From contig NZ_OMOJ01000008.1 in the NCBI RefSeq assembly GCF_900302505.1, positions 1 to 64,000 of the forward strand: a DNA stretch of 64,000 nucleotides, read 5' to 3'. Of the stretch, positions 35,683 through 44,212 are shown in pieces (positions within the stretch are counted from its first letter, which is position 1; each line of letters opens with the position of its first letter). Under the pieces are notes generated by a model that did no database searches, had not been told where the DNA came from, and was given only the letters and a program-made list of their open reading frames with translations. This stretch comes from Pseudoprimorskyibacter insulae (lineage in GTDB: Bacteria; Pseudomonadota; Alphaproteobacteria; Rhodobacterales; Rhodobacteraceae). Position numbers and translations under genes: made by a program.

Positions 35683-36324
35683 ATGGCAGACGATCAAGAC
35701 CCGCGCATTGTGAGCTTTGTGAACCGGGCAGAGTTCGACAATGACCGCATCCTGACCGAGGTCGAAACCTATTGGCGCAGCCTTTGCGACGATGGCGAAC
35801 CGCCGCTGCGCAGTCAGATCCACCCCAAGAAGATTGAAAACGCACTGGAATATGCGTTCATCGTTGAGATGATCACCTCGGAATTGGCGCGCATTCGTGT
35901 GGCGGGGTGTCATCTGTCGGAACTGGCCGGAACCGGGGCAAGCGGCCTGCCCTTGTCCTGCCTGTTCACCATGGAGGCGCGGACCGAACTGGCAGGCGCG
36001 ACACGGCAGTTGTTTTCCCGGCCCTCAGTCGTGCGGATGGATCTGCACAGCCGGTCTTCGCTTGGGCGCCCGGCGCTGGCGGGGCAATTGCTGATGCTGC
36101 CGCTGCGGTCGGATATGGGCGATGTGACGCGGGGCTTGGGCTGTCTGATGACGACTGGCAAAGTGGGCAAACATCAGCGCCGCTTCACCATTGAGCGCAG
36201 CACCTGCACACCCCTTAGTAAGCTTCTGGAAACGCGCAAGAAAATCACAACGCGACCCCTGCCAGACTACCTTCAACCCAAACCTGCGATGGATCATTTG
36301 CGGTTGGTCGTCTCAAACGATTGA
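35683..36324 (+). CDS. PAS domain protein (PAS_5 family)
   Basis: The 213-aa protein matches the alphaproteobacterial PAS_5 family: an N-terminal segment with ILTEVETYWRSLCDDGEPPLRSQIHPKKIENALEYAF, then the PAS core (RVAGCHLSELAG, SCLFTMEAR, LPLRSDMGDVTRGLGCLM). There is no output domain. Such proteins are thought to act as stand-alone sensors or partners of signalling proteins. A CtrA-like site lies about 95 bases upstream and a bidirectional terminator follows. Confidence 0.82.
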   Translation: MADDQDPRIVSFVNRAEFDNDRILTEVETYWRSLCDDGEPPLRSQIHPKKIENALEYAFIVEMITSELARIRVAGCHLSELAGTGASGLPLSCLFTMEARTELAGATRQLFSRPSVVRMDLHSRSSLGRPALAGQLLMLPLRSDMGDVTRGLGCLMTTGKVGKHQRRFTIERSTCTPLSKLLETRKKITTRPLPDYLQPKPAMDHLRLVVSND

Positions 36325-36350
36325 ACCCAGGCACTCAATCCCAGAGACGA

Positions 36351-36382
36351 GAAAAGCCGGATGCCCCCGCATCCGGCTTTTC
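36351..36382. terminator. Bidirectional terminator between the PAS gene and aroG
   Basis: GAAAAGCCGGATGC pairs perfectly with GCATCCGGCTTTTC around a 4-nt loop. T/A runs are inside both ends of the stem, so it can end both convergent genes. Confidence 0.88.
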
Positions 36383-36407
36383 GATTGTTCTACGCTGATC
36401 GCGTGGC

Positions 36408-37778
36408 TTAGGACGATGCCGCGGCAGCCACATCCTGACGACGGTTCGTCAGCTCTTCGGCCACAAGGAACGCCAGTTCCAGCGATTGCGACGCGTTCAG
36501 ACGCGGATCGCATGCGGTGTGGTAACGGTCGCTCAGATCCTCTTCCGACACGGCATAAACGCCGCCGGTGCATTCGGTCACATCCTGACCGGTCATTTCG
36601 AAATGCACACCGCCGGGGATCGTGCCTTCGGCGCGGTGGATGGCAAAGAAGTCGCGGACCTCTTGCAGCACCAGCTCGAACGGACGGGTTTTGTAGCCCG
36701 TTGCCGATTTGATCGTGTTGCCGTGCATCGGGTCACAGACCCAAGTCACATTGGCGCCCACTTCCTGAACGGCCTTGATTAGGCGCGGCAGGTGTTCGGC
36801 CGACTTGCCGGCCCCAAAGCGTGCGATCAGGGTCAACTTACCCTCTTCGTTCGCGGGGTTCAGACGTTCCAGCAACACCTTCAGATCATCCGGCGTGGTC
36901 GTCGGGCCGCATTTCAGGCCAACCGGGTTCAGCACGCCGCGGGCAAATTCCACATGTGCGCCATCGGGTTGACGGGTGCGGTCACCGATCCAGATCATGT
37001 GACCCGACCCTGCCAGCCACTGACCCGAGGTCGAGTCCAGACGGCACAGCGCCTCTTCGTATTCCAGCAGCAGCGATTCATGGCTGGTGTAGAAATCAAC
37101 CGTCTTCAGGCTGGGTTCCTGATCGCTATCAAGGCCAGCGGCCTTCATGAAATCAAGCGCGTCGCTGATGCGGTTCGCCATTTCGCGGTACTGCGAGGCG
37201 CGGTCGCTTTCGGTAAAGCCCATGGTCCACTGGTGCACCTTGTGCACATCGGCATAACCACCGGTCGAGAAGGCGCGCAGCAGGTTCAGCGTCGCCGCTG
37301 CCTGCGTGTAGGCCTGCAACATCTTGTTCGGGTTCGGAATACGGGCTTCGGGGGTGAAGTCCAATTCGTTGATGATGTCGCCGCGGTAGCTGGGCAGTTC
37401 CACGCCGCCGATTGTTTCGGTCGGGGCCGAACGCGGTTTGGCGAATTGGCCTGCCATACGGCCAACCTTGACCACCGGCACCTTGGCGCCAAAGGTCAGC
37501 ACCATGGCCATCTGCAACATCACCTTAAAGGTGTCGCGGATGGCGTTGGCGCTGAATTGGTCAAAGCTCTCGGCGCAATCGCCGCCCTGAAGCAAGAACG
37601 CCTCGCCACGCGATGCCGCGCCCAGCTTTTTCTTCAGTGTCCGGGCCTCGCCTGCAAAAACGAGCGGCGGATACTTGGCCAGTTGCGCCTCGACAGTGTT
37701 CAGCGCGTTCTGATCCGTATAATCCGGCATCTGAACCCGCGGTTTGTTGCGCCAGTTCGATTTTTGCCACTCAGTCAT
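36408..37778 (-). CDS. aroG: Class II 3-deoxy-7-phosphoheptulonate (DAHP) synthase
   Basis: The 456-aa enzyme joins phosphoenolpyruvate and erythrose 4-phosphate as the first step of the shikimate pathway. It is of the plant/Mycobacterium type: FLLQGGDCAESF, TSHESLLLEYEEALCR, MIWIGDRTRQPDGAHVEFARGV and CDPMHGNT carry the metal and substrate residues. The start MTEWQKSNW has GGAGA 6 nt upstream; further upstream sequence is the promoter shared with the divergent GlxA-type regulator. Confidence 0.94.
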   Translation of the reverse strand: MTEWQKSNWRNKPRVQMPDYTDQNALNTVEAQLAKYPPLVFAGEARTLKKKLGAASRGEAFLLQGGDCAESFDQFSANAIRDTFKVMLQMAMVLTFGAKVPVVKVGRMAGQFAKPRSAPTETIGGVELPSYRGDIINELDFTPEARIPNPNKMLQAYTQAAATLNLLRAFSTGGYADVHKVHQWTMGFTESDRASQYREMANRISDALDFMKAAGLDSDQEPSLKTVDFYTSHESLLLEYEEALCRLDSTSGQWLAGSGHMIWIGDRTRQPDGAHVEFARGVLNPVGLKCGPTTTPDDLKVLLERLNPANEEGKLTLIARFGAGKSAEHLPRLIKAVQEVGANVTWVCDPMHGNTIKSATGYKTRPFELVLQEVRDFFAIHRAEGTIPGGVHFEMTGQDVTECTGGVYAVSEEDLSDRYHTACDPRLNASQSLELAFLVAEELTNRRQDVAAAASS

Positions 37779-37948
37779 TTCAGGTCTCCGGGTGTAGCAA
37801 TGCGGTTTGCGATAACAGAGCCGTTCTATACAGGACCAATCCGGCCAAGGCCACCATACTTTTTGCCCGCATGCCTTGACCCTGCCCAACAGTTCTGACC
37901 AACTGTTCGCAACGTCGACAAAAGACATTCGCAAAGGATGCACGCTCT

Positions 37949-38947
37949 ATGGACAGCACCGAAACGGCAATCCCAGTTGAACCGGCTTTGGCCAAACCGC
38001 AGCGGTTTGTTTTTGTACTGCTTCCCCGGTTCACTTTGCTGAGTTTCGCGTCTGCTTTGGAATGTCTGCGCATCGCGAACCGGATGGCTGGCAAGACGCT
38101 CTATACTTGGTCCACCACCGGCGAAGGCGGCGATACAATCACCTGTTCGGCGGGCACCGAATTCAAGCTGGATGGCGATTTGCCGGAACTGGCGCGCGAC
38201 GATACGATTCTGCTTTGCGGCGGGATCGAAATTCAGACGGCGGCAACGAAACGCGTGCTGAATTGGTTGCGCCGTGAGGCCCGCAAAGGCCTGCGCATTG
38301 GCGGGCTCTGCACCGCCAGCCATGTGATGGCGCAGGCTGGCCTGCTGGATGGCAAGCGCGCGACCATTCACTGGGAAAATCACGACAGTTTCGCCGAGGA
38401 ATTCGATGAGGTCGCCCTGAGCAAGTCGGTTTACACCATCGACGGCAATCGCATGACCACGGCAGGCGGGATTTCCTCGATCGATTTGATGCTGAAACTG
38501 ATCGCAAACGATCGCGGGTCTGAACTGGCCAATGCCGTGGCCGACCAGATGATCTATAGTTCTATCCGCACCGACCGCGACACGCAGCGCCTTTCGGTGC
38601 CAACGCGCATCGGTGTGCGGCACCCAAAACTTGGCCAGGTCATCCAGATGATGGAGGCCAATATCGAAGAGCCGATCAGCCCCGCGCTATTGGCCGATAA
38701 GGTGGGCATGTCCACCCGCCAGTTGGAACGCCTGTTCCGCCGCTATCTAAATCGCAGCCCCAAGCGCTATTACATGGAACTGCGGCTGCAAAAGGCGCGC
38801 AACTTGCTGATGCAGACGGATATGAGCGTGATCAACGTCGCGCTGGCTTGCGGCTTTGCCAGCCCGTCGCATTTTTCCAAATGCTACCGCGCCCATTACA
38901 GCATTACGCCCTACCGGGAACGCGGCAGCCAATCTGAAAGCGCCTAG
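37949..38947 (+). CDS. GlxA-family AraC-type regulator with DJ-1/PfpI domain
   Basis: The 332-aa protein has an N-terminal class I amidotransferase-like domain (about 18-185, with a Cys in LRIGGLCTASHVMAQAG) and a C-terminal AraC domain (about 225-325; LADKVGMSTRQLERLFRRYLNRSPKRYYMELRL and ALACGFASPSHFSKCYRAHY). Relatives such as GbdR and CdhR control glycine betaine, carnitine or arginine use. The effector here is unknown. Its TAG shares CTAG with the stop of the convergent small secreted protein gene. Confidence 0.9.
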   Translation: MDSTETAIPVEPALAKPQRFVFVLLPRFTLLSFASALECLRIANRMAGKTLYTWSTTGEGGDTITCSAGTEFKLDGDLPELARDDTILLCGGIEIQTAATKRVLNWLRREARKGLRIGGLCTASHVMAQAGLLDGKRATIHWENHDSFAEEFDEVALSKSVYTIDGNRMTTAGGISSIDLMLKLIANDRGSELANAVADQMIYSSIRTDRDTQRLSVPTRIGVRHPKLGQVIQMMEANIEEPISPALLADKVGMSTRQLERLFRRYLNRSPKRYYMELRLQKARNLLMQTDMSVINVALACGFASPSHFSKCYRAHYSITPYRERGSQSESA

Positions 38948-39354
38948 AACGCCTCATTCACCTTGTCGAAGGCGCTGTTGAATTTGAAATTCACCGCCGC
39001 CACACGGTCGCCCCGGTCGTGGATCAACAGATAGGTATAAAGATAATCTACGCCGGTATAGAACGCGAACATTTCCTGCCGCCAGCCGTTTTCAAACTCT
39101 TGCACGCGGACACGCTGCACCGTTTGGAAATCGTTCGGATAGATCTGACGCACCCGCGCCTCTAGGCTGTCCAATTGCTGCTGCGTCATCTCATCCGAGC
39201 CGCCGAATTCAATCATCAGCTTGGCGATATTCCGGCTGCTGGTTAGGTCGACCATGCGTTTGTACAGCGCGTCATAGCTGTCAAACACAGCGTCCTGCGC
39301 GAATGAGGCGACGGGCAATAGCGCCACGGCCGCTGCGATGAGTATGCGTCGCAT
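38944..39354 (-). CDS. Small secreted/periplasmic hypothetical protein, 136 aa
   Basis: The frame begins with a clear signal peptide (MRRILIAAAVALLPVASFAQ) and AAGGAG lies 7 nt before the ATG. The mature part is acidic-to-neutral with aromatic residues (EMFAFYTGVDYLYTYLLIHDRGD). I do not recognise a family. It is a single gene between the GlxA-type regulator and the liv-like operon, both on the other strand. Confidence 0.75.
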   Translation of the reverse strand: MRRILIAAAVALLPVASFAQDAVFDSYDALYKRMVDLTSSRNIAKLMIEFGGSDEMTQQQLDSLEARVRQIYPNDFQTVQRVRVQEFENGWRQEMFAFYTGVDYLYTYLLIHDRGDRVAAVNFKFNSAFDKVNEAF

Positions 39355-39740
39355 GAGAAATCTCCTTAAGTATAGGTGTTTGCAGCCTGCCACAGCCCTT
39401 TTCACTTCGCCAGTGCGAAGCGGGACAATTGCGGTCGCAAACAGCGCATAGAATGCCGTCTTTGGACCGTATTGCGCGGCCCGTGACTGTATCCATTCCA
39501 GTCACGATGCCGCCCGCCCGACCCAATCCGGCAGGGCATCGAAATCACCGGCCATACCAGTCAAGGGCAAGGATAAAGGACAAAAGGTATGCGGGGCGCG
39601 AAAGCACGTTGCACAACGATCTGATGCGCGCCGGACGCGCGAAAAACGACCGTTTCCGTAGCGCCAATCCCCCTTTTCTTTTGACGATACCGCGCCTAGG
39701 CTGGCCTTTGGACATACGTTCCAACATGGGAGTATAAAAA
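39355..39740. other. Gene-free control region upstream of the liv-like operon
   Basis: I find no supported gene in these 386 bases. It contains a perfect 8-bp dyad CGTGACTG-N9-CAGTCACG (39482-39506), a possible operator, and the ribosome site GGGAG just before 39741. A TTGACG at about 39683 may be a -35 element, but no good -10 is at the right distance. Confidence 0.45.
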
Positions 39741-40937
39741 ATGAAAAACCTCGCAATCGCCACCGTCGCTTCGGCACTGATGGCAAGCACCGCACTGGCT
39801 GGCAGCCACGCGATGGAAGCCAAAGTCGGCGTCATTCTGGGCTACACCGGCCCGATTGAATCGCTGACCCCGATGATGGCCGACAGCGCAGAGCTGGCGC
39901 TGAAAGAAGTCAACGACAGCGGCAAGTTCCTGGACGGTGTGACGCTGGTTCCAGTCCGCGCTGACTCGACCTGTATCGATTCCGCCGCGGCAACCGCAGC
40001 CGCCGAACGCCTTGTCACCACCGAAGGCGTGGTTGCCATCATGGGCGCAGACTGCTCGGGCGTGACCGGCGCGGTTCTGTCGAACGTGGCCGTGCCGAAC
40101 GGCGTGCCGATGATTTCGCCATCCGCGACTTCGCCCGCACTGTCCACCGCCGAAGACAACGGTCTGTTCTTCCGCACCGCCCCGTCGGACGCACGTCAAG
40201 GCGAAGTTCTGGCAGGCATCCTGAAGGACAAGGGCATCTCCGAAGTTGCCGTGACCTACACCAACAACGACTACGGCAAGGGCCTGAGCGACAGCTTCAT
40301 CGCATCGTTCGAAGCCAATGGCGGCAAAGTCACCCTGAACGCACCGCATGACGACGGCAAAGCCGACTATTCGGCAGAAGTCGGCGCGCTGGCATCGGCT
40401 GGTGGCGAGTTGCTGGTTGTTCTGGGCTACTCGGACCAGGGCGGCAAAGGCATGATCCAGGCATCGCTGGACACCGGCGCGTTTGACACCTTCATGATGG
40501 GCGACGGCATGTATGGCGACGCGCTTGTCGAAGCGCTTGGCGCAGACATGGAAGGCAGCTTTGGCGCCGTTCCATGGAGCCAGGGCGCAGGCGCGGACGC
40601 CTTCAAAGCACTGACCGATGCGGCTGGTGTGAATGGCGAATCCTCGTTCACCCGCGAAAGCTATGACGCGGCAGCGCTGATCGCGCTGGCAATGGCCAAG
40701 GGCGGCGAAGCCACCTCGGCGGCTGTTGCGGCAAACGTTCTGGACGTGGCCAACGCACCGGGTGAGCCGATCCTGCCGGGCGAGCTGGGCAAAGCGCTGG
40801 AAATCATCGCAGCGGGCGGTGACGTTGACTATGTCGGCGCAACCAACGTGGAACTGATCGGACCGGGCGAAGCCGCTGGCACCTATCGTTACTACACGAT
40901 CACCGGCAGCGCCTTTGAAACGGTCGATTTCCGCTGA
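39741..40937 (+). CDS. Branched-chain amino acid/amide-type ABC transporter binding protein
   Basis: The 398-aa protein has a signal peptide (MKNLAIATVASALMASTALA) and a Peripla_BP_6/LivK-type domain: KVGVILGYTGPIESLTP, VVAIMGADCSGVTGAV, VPMISPSATSPALS and VTYTNNDYGKG. It binds a small solute in the periplasm and delivers it to the permease encoded downstream. Ligands of this family include branched-chain amino acids, urea, amides and aromatic acids; the ligand is not evident. A hairpin separates it from the rest of the operon. Confidence 0.92.
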   Translation: MKNLAIATVASALMASTALAGSHAMEAKVGVILGYTGPIESLTPMMADSAELALKEVNDSGKFLDGVTLVPVRADSTCIDSAAATAAAERLVTTEGVVAIMGADCSGVTGAVLSNVAVPNGVPMISPSATSPALSTAEDNGLFFRTAPSDARQGEVLAGILKDKGISEVAVTYTNNDYGKGLSDSFIASFEANGGKVTLNAPHDDGKADYSAEVGALASAGGELLVVLGYSDQGGKGMIQASLDTGAFDTFMMGDGMYGDALVEALGADMEGSFGAVPWSQGAGADAFKALTDAAGVNGESSFTRESYDAAALIALAMAKGGEATSAAVAANVLDVANAPGEPILPGELGKALEIIAAGGDVDYVGATNVELIGPGEAAGTYRYYTITGSAFETVDFR

Positions 40938-40966
40938 TCGCTGGCTGACTTGCTGATCTGAACACC

Positions 40967-40994
40967 GGCCTGGCCTGCACACGTAGGCCGGGCC
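40967..40994 (+). terminator. Intercistronic hairpin after the liv-like binding protein gene
   Basis: GGCC-T-GGCCT pairs with AGGCC-G-GGCC around an 8-nt loop, 30 nt after the stop codon. No T run follows, which suggests attenuation or mRNA end protection rather than full termination. Confidence 0.5.
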
Positions 40995-41042
40995 GACACA
41001 CACCAAAAAAAGCGCAACAAATGCGCGTACGGGGATAAAACT

Positions 41043-41819
41043 GTGATCCGGGTTGAAAACCTTCACCGCCATTTCGGCGGCTTTCGAGCCGTTGATGGGG
41101 CGTCGCTTGAGATCGCCAAAGGGTCGATCACCGGGCTTGTCGGCCCGAACGGCGCCGGAAAGACCACTCTGTTCAATGTCATCGCAGGCGCATTGCCCCC
41201 CACCTCGGGCAAGGTCTTTATGGACGGCGAAGACATCACTGGCCTGCCGCCGCATGAGCTGTTTCACAAGGGCCTGCTGCGCACCTTTCAGATCGCGCAT
41301 GAATTTAGCTCGATGAGTTGCCGCGAAAACCTGATGATGGTCCCCGGCGGCCAATCGGGCGAAACGCTGTGGAACGCTTGGTTCGGCCGTGGCCGGATCG
41401 CGCAGGAAGAGGCCGCGCTACTGAAGAAAGCCGATGAGGTGCTTGATTTCCTGACGATTTCCCATCTCAAGGATGAAAAGGCCGGCAACCTGTCGGGCGG
41501 TCAGAAAAAGCTGCTGGAACTGGGCCGGACGATGATGGTCGATGCCAAGATCGTCTTTCTGGATGAGGTCGGCGCGGGCGTGAACCGCACACTGCTGAAC
41601 ACGATCGGCGATGCGATCCTGCGCCTGAACCAAGAGCGTGGCTATACGTTCTGCATGATCGAGCATGACATGGATTTCATTGGCCGACTTTGTGACCCGG
41701 TGATCGTCATGGCCGAAGGCAAGAAGCTGGCCGAAGGCACGATTGCGCATATCAAAGCGAACAACGAAGTGATCGAAGCCTATCTTGGCACCGGTCTAAA
41801 GAACAAAGGGGCCGCGTGA
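41043..41819 (+). CDS. ABC transporter ATPase, LivG type
   Basis: The 258-aa ATPase starts at GTG after GGGG. It has Walker A GPNGAGKTT (about 36-44), the LivG-type LLRTFQIAHEFSSMSCRENLM Q-loop segment, signature LSGGQKKLLELGRTMM and Walker B KIVFLDEVGAGV. In Walker B the usual DEP is DEV. The C-terminal IEHDMDFIGRLCDPVIVMAEGKKLAEG is typical. It pairs with the LivF-type ATPase 150 bases downstream. Confidence 0.92.
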   Translation: MIRVENLHRHFGGFRAVDGASLEIAKGSITGLVGPNGAGKTTLFNVIAGALPPTSGKVFMDGEDITGLPPHELFHKGLLRTFQIAHEFSSMSCRENLMMVPGGQSGETLWNAWFGRGRIAQEEAALLKKADEVLDFLTISHLKDEKAGNLSGGQKKLLELGRTMMVDAKIVFLDEVGAGVNRTLLNTIGDAILRLNQERGYTFCMIEHDMDFIGRLCDPVIVMAEGKKLAEGTIAHIKANNEVIEAYLGTGLKNKGAA

Positions 41820-41857
41820 TGGGTTACGTGATCTTGCGGCCTGTGCCTTGCGGCGCA

Positions 41858-41956
41858 GACAGGAATTGCTTGGCCTTGTCGGCCAAGCGGTTGAGGGGCC
41901 AGCCCCTCTTGGGCCTGCGGCCCAATTCACCCCGGGATATTTCAGGTCAGAAAATA
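41858..41956 (+). repeat. Hairpin-array intergenic repeat, copy b
   Basis: Three hairpins in series (GCTTGGCC/GGCCAAGC, GAGGGGC/GCCCCTC and TGGGCC/GGCCCA) are followed by CCCCGGGATATTT and CAGGTCAGAAAAT, identical over 26 bases to copy a. It lies 3' of the LivG-type gene and inside the operon, before the LivF ribosome site. Confidence 0.75.
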
Positions 41957-41969
41957 CTGGGAGGCGCGC

Positions 41970-42683
41970 ATGTCTGAGCCGTTTCTGATTGGTGATGCCA
42001 TGACCGGTGGCTATGGGCGCGGCGCGGATATTCTGCATGGCTGCACCATTGCCGTTGAGCGCGGTCAGATCGCGGTGATTGTCGGGCCGAATGGCGCGGG
42101 CAAATCCACAGCGATGAAGGCGGTGTTTGGCATGTTGGATCTGCGTCAGGGCGCGGTGCGGCTGGATGGTGAGGATATCACCGCGCTGACACCCCAGGCG
42201 CGGGTGGCCAAGGGCATGGGGTTTGTGCCGCAGACGCACAACATCTTTACCTCGATGAGTGTGGAGGAGAACCTTGAGATGGGGGCCTTCCTGCGTCAGG
42301 ACGATTTTCGCGGCACGATGGAGCAGGTCTATGATCTGTTCCCCATTCTGCGTGAAAAGCGCCATCAGGCGGCGGGCGAATTGTCGGGCGGGCAGCGCCA
42401 GCAGGTCGCCGTAGGCCGATCGCTGATGACCAAGCCGAAGGTCTTGATGCTGGATGAGCCGACGGCGGGCGTGTCGCCCATCGTGATGGATGAATTGTTT
42501 GACCGGATCATCGAAGTGGCCCGCACCGGGATATCGATCTTGATGGTGGAACAGAACGCGCGGCAAGCGCTTGAAATTGCGGACAAAGGCTATGTTCTGG
42601 TGCAGGGGGCGAATGCCTTTACCGGCACGGGGCAAGACCTTTTGGCCGATGACGATGTGCGTCGCAGTTTCCTTGGGGGATAA
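41970..42683 (+). CDS. ABC transporter ATPase, LivF type
   Basis: The 237-aa ATPase has Walker A GPNGAGKST, LivF-like VPQTHNIFTSMSVEENLEMG, signature LSGGQRQQVAVGRSLM and Walker B VLMLDEPTAGVSPIV, ending with VEQNARQALEIADKGYVL. GGGAGG lies 6 nt before the ATG. It is the second ATPase of the transporter and is followed after 4 nt by a secreted-protein gene. Confidence 0.93.
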   Translation: MSEPFLIGDAMTGGYGRGADILHGCTIAVERGQIAVIVGPNGAGKSTAMKAVFGMLDLRQGAVRLDGEDITALTPQARVAKGMGFVPQTHNIFTSMSVEENLEMGAFLRQDDFRGTMEQVYDLFPILREKRHQAAGELSGGQRQQVAVGRSLMTKPKVLMLDEPTAGVSPIVMDELFDRIIEVARTGISILMVEQNARQALEIADKGYVLVQGANAFTGTGQDLLADDDVRRSFLGG

Positions 42684-42687
42684 GGCG

Positions 42688-43155
42688 TTGAAGCCAATGA
42701 TGTTGAGCGCGATCGTCGCCTTGAGCCTGACAGGTTCGGCGGTCATGGCGCAAGAGGATGACCACTCAGGCGAAGGCGAAGCGCGGCAGTTGACGCTGGA
42801 CGATGCGCCTGTTCAGTCTGAGGTGATGATGATTTGCCGGTTTGGGACCGAATGCTATGAGGCCGAAGCCTGCGCCGCGAGCGGGTTTGAGGCGGATCTG
42901 ATCGGCCTGTCGGGCGGCATGTCTGCCGATGCTTTGGTGGTGCAAGCGATGTTTCGCAGTGATGCGGGCAATGTCGAACTGATCGGCCTGCGTGCGCCTG
43001 AGGCGATGTCGCTATCGGGCGGCCAGCTTGAGGCGCGGCATTTGCTAACCGTCGCGAACAGCGGCGCGGCGCGCTATACCATGCATTATGCCGATGGTCC
43101 GATGGTGATCAGCTATCTGGGCACCTGCACGCCCAAAGACGGAGCGTCGCAATGA
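42688..43155 (+). CDS. Secreted hypothetical protein inside the liv-like operon, 155 aa
   Basis: The TTG start gives MKPMMLSAIVALSLTGSAVMA, a complete signal peptide with a Lys, and GGGGGA lies 7 nt upstream; the ATG at 42697 is an alternative without the Lys. The mature part has four or more Cys (MMICRFGTECYEAEACAASG and YLGTCTPKDG), which suggests disulfides in the periplasm. I do not recognise the family. Being between the ATPase and permease genes, it may assist or sense the transport process. Confidence 0.75.
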   Translation: MKPMMLSAIVALSLTGSAVMAQEDDHSGEGEARQLTLDDAPVQSEVMMICRFGTECYEAEACAASGFEADLIGLSGGMSADALVVQAMFRSDAGNVELIGLRAPEAMSLSGGQLEARHLLTVANSGAARYTMHYADGPMVISYLGTCTPKDGASQ

Positions 43156-43201
43156 AACATCTGTCTTTGACCGCCACTTACGACATGGAGGGCAACGTCT
43201 G

Positions 43202-44212
43202 ATGGATTTGCTCAACGCATTGGTCGCGCTGACCAATTTTGTCATTGTTCCCGCCATGGCCTATGGCAGCCAACTGGCGCTTGGGGCGCTTGGGGTGACG
43301 CTGATCTACGGGATCTTGCGCTTTTCGAACTTCGCTCATGGTGACACCATGGCGATGGGAACGATGTTTGCCGTGCTGATCACCTGGGCGCTGCAAGGGG
43401 CCGGTGTCAGCCTTGGGCCCTTGCCAACCGCGCTTCTGTCCATTCCCTTTGCCATCGCGATCACGGCGGCCTTGATGCTGCTTACCGACCGGGTGGTCTA
43501 TCGGTTCTACCGGGCGCAAAGGGTCAAGCCGGTGATCCTGGTCATCGTCTCAATCGGGGTGATGTTCGTTTATAACGGCGTGATCCGCTTTATCATTGGC
43601 CCCGAAGATCAGCGTTTTGCCGATGGTGCGCGGTTCTTGATCTCGGCCCGTGATTTCAAGAATGCGACCGGGCTGGAGGAAGGTTTGGCGATCAAATCCA
43701 CCCAGGCCCTGACCGTGGTGACGGCGATTTTGGTGGTGGCGGCGCTGTTTTGGTTCCTGAACCGCACGCGCACCGGCAAGTCCATGCGCGCCTATTCGGA
43801 CAATGAAGATCTGGCGCTTCTGTCGGGGATCAACCCCGAGCGTGTGGTCATGGTGACATGGTTGATCGTGGCCGCGCTGGCGACGATTGCCGGGGTTCTC
43901 TATGGGCTGGACAAGAGCTTTAAGCCCTTCACCTATTTCCAGCTTTTGCTGCCGATCTTTGCTGCGGCCATCGTTGGCGGATTGGGAAGCCCGATTGGCG
44001 CGATTGCCGGCGGGTTTGTGGTGGCTTTTTCGGAAATCGGCATCACCTACGCGTGGAAAAAAGTGCTGGGCTACATGATGCCCGAAAGTTTGGCGCCTGA
44101 CGGGTTGGTTCAGCTGCTGAGCACCGAATACAAATTCGCGGTCAGCTTTGCCATTCTGGTGATCGTCCTTCTGTTCCGTCCGACGGGTCTTTTCCGGGGG
44201 AAATCGGTATGA
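43202..44212 (+). CDS. Branched-chain amino acid-type ABC permease, LivH type
   Basis: The 336-aa inner-membrane protein has about eight hydrophobic segments and LivH motifs: GALGVTLIYGILRFSNFAHGDTMAMGT near the N-terminus and AAIVGGLGSPIGAIAGGFVVAFSE near the C-terminus. GGAGG precedes the start at a long spacing. The stop overlaps the LivM-type start by 4 nt. Confidence 0.92.
   Translation: MDLLNALVALTNFVIVPAMAYGSQLALGALGVTLIYGILRFSNFAHGDTMAMGTMFAVLITWALQGAGVSLGPLPTALLSIPFAIAITAALMLLTDRVVYRFYRAQRVKPVILVIVSIGVMFVYNGVIRFIIGPEDQRFADGARFLISARDFKNATGLEEGLAIKSTQALTVVTAILVVAALFWFLNRTRTGKSMRAYSDNEDLALLSGINPERVVMVTWLIVAALATIAGVLYGLDKSFKPFTYFQLLLPIFAAAIVGGLGSPIGAIAGGFVVAFSEIGITYAWKKVLGYMMPESLAPDGLVQLLSTEYKFAVSFAILVIVLLFRPTGLFRGKSV

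Noticed and set aside
39696-41354. Minus-strand open frame of more than 500 codons opposite the liv-type binding protein gene
   Set aside because: It is a GC-rich shadow of a clear coding gene; its composition (His, Arg, Cys, Gln rich) is not protein-like and it has no ribosome site.
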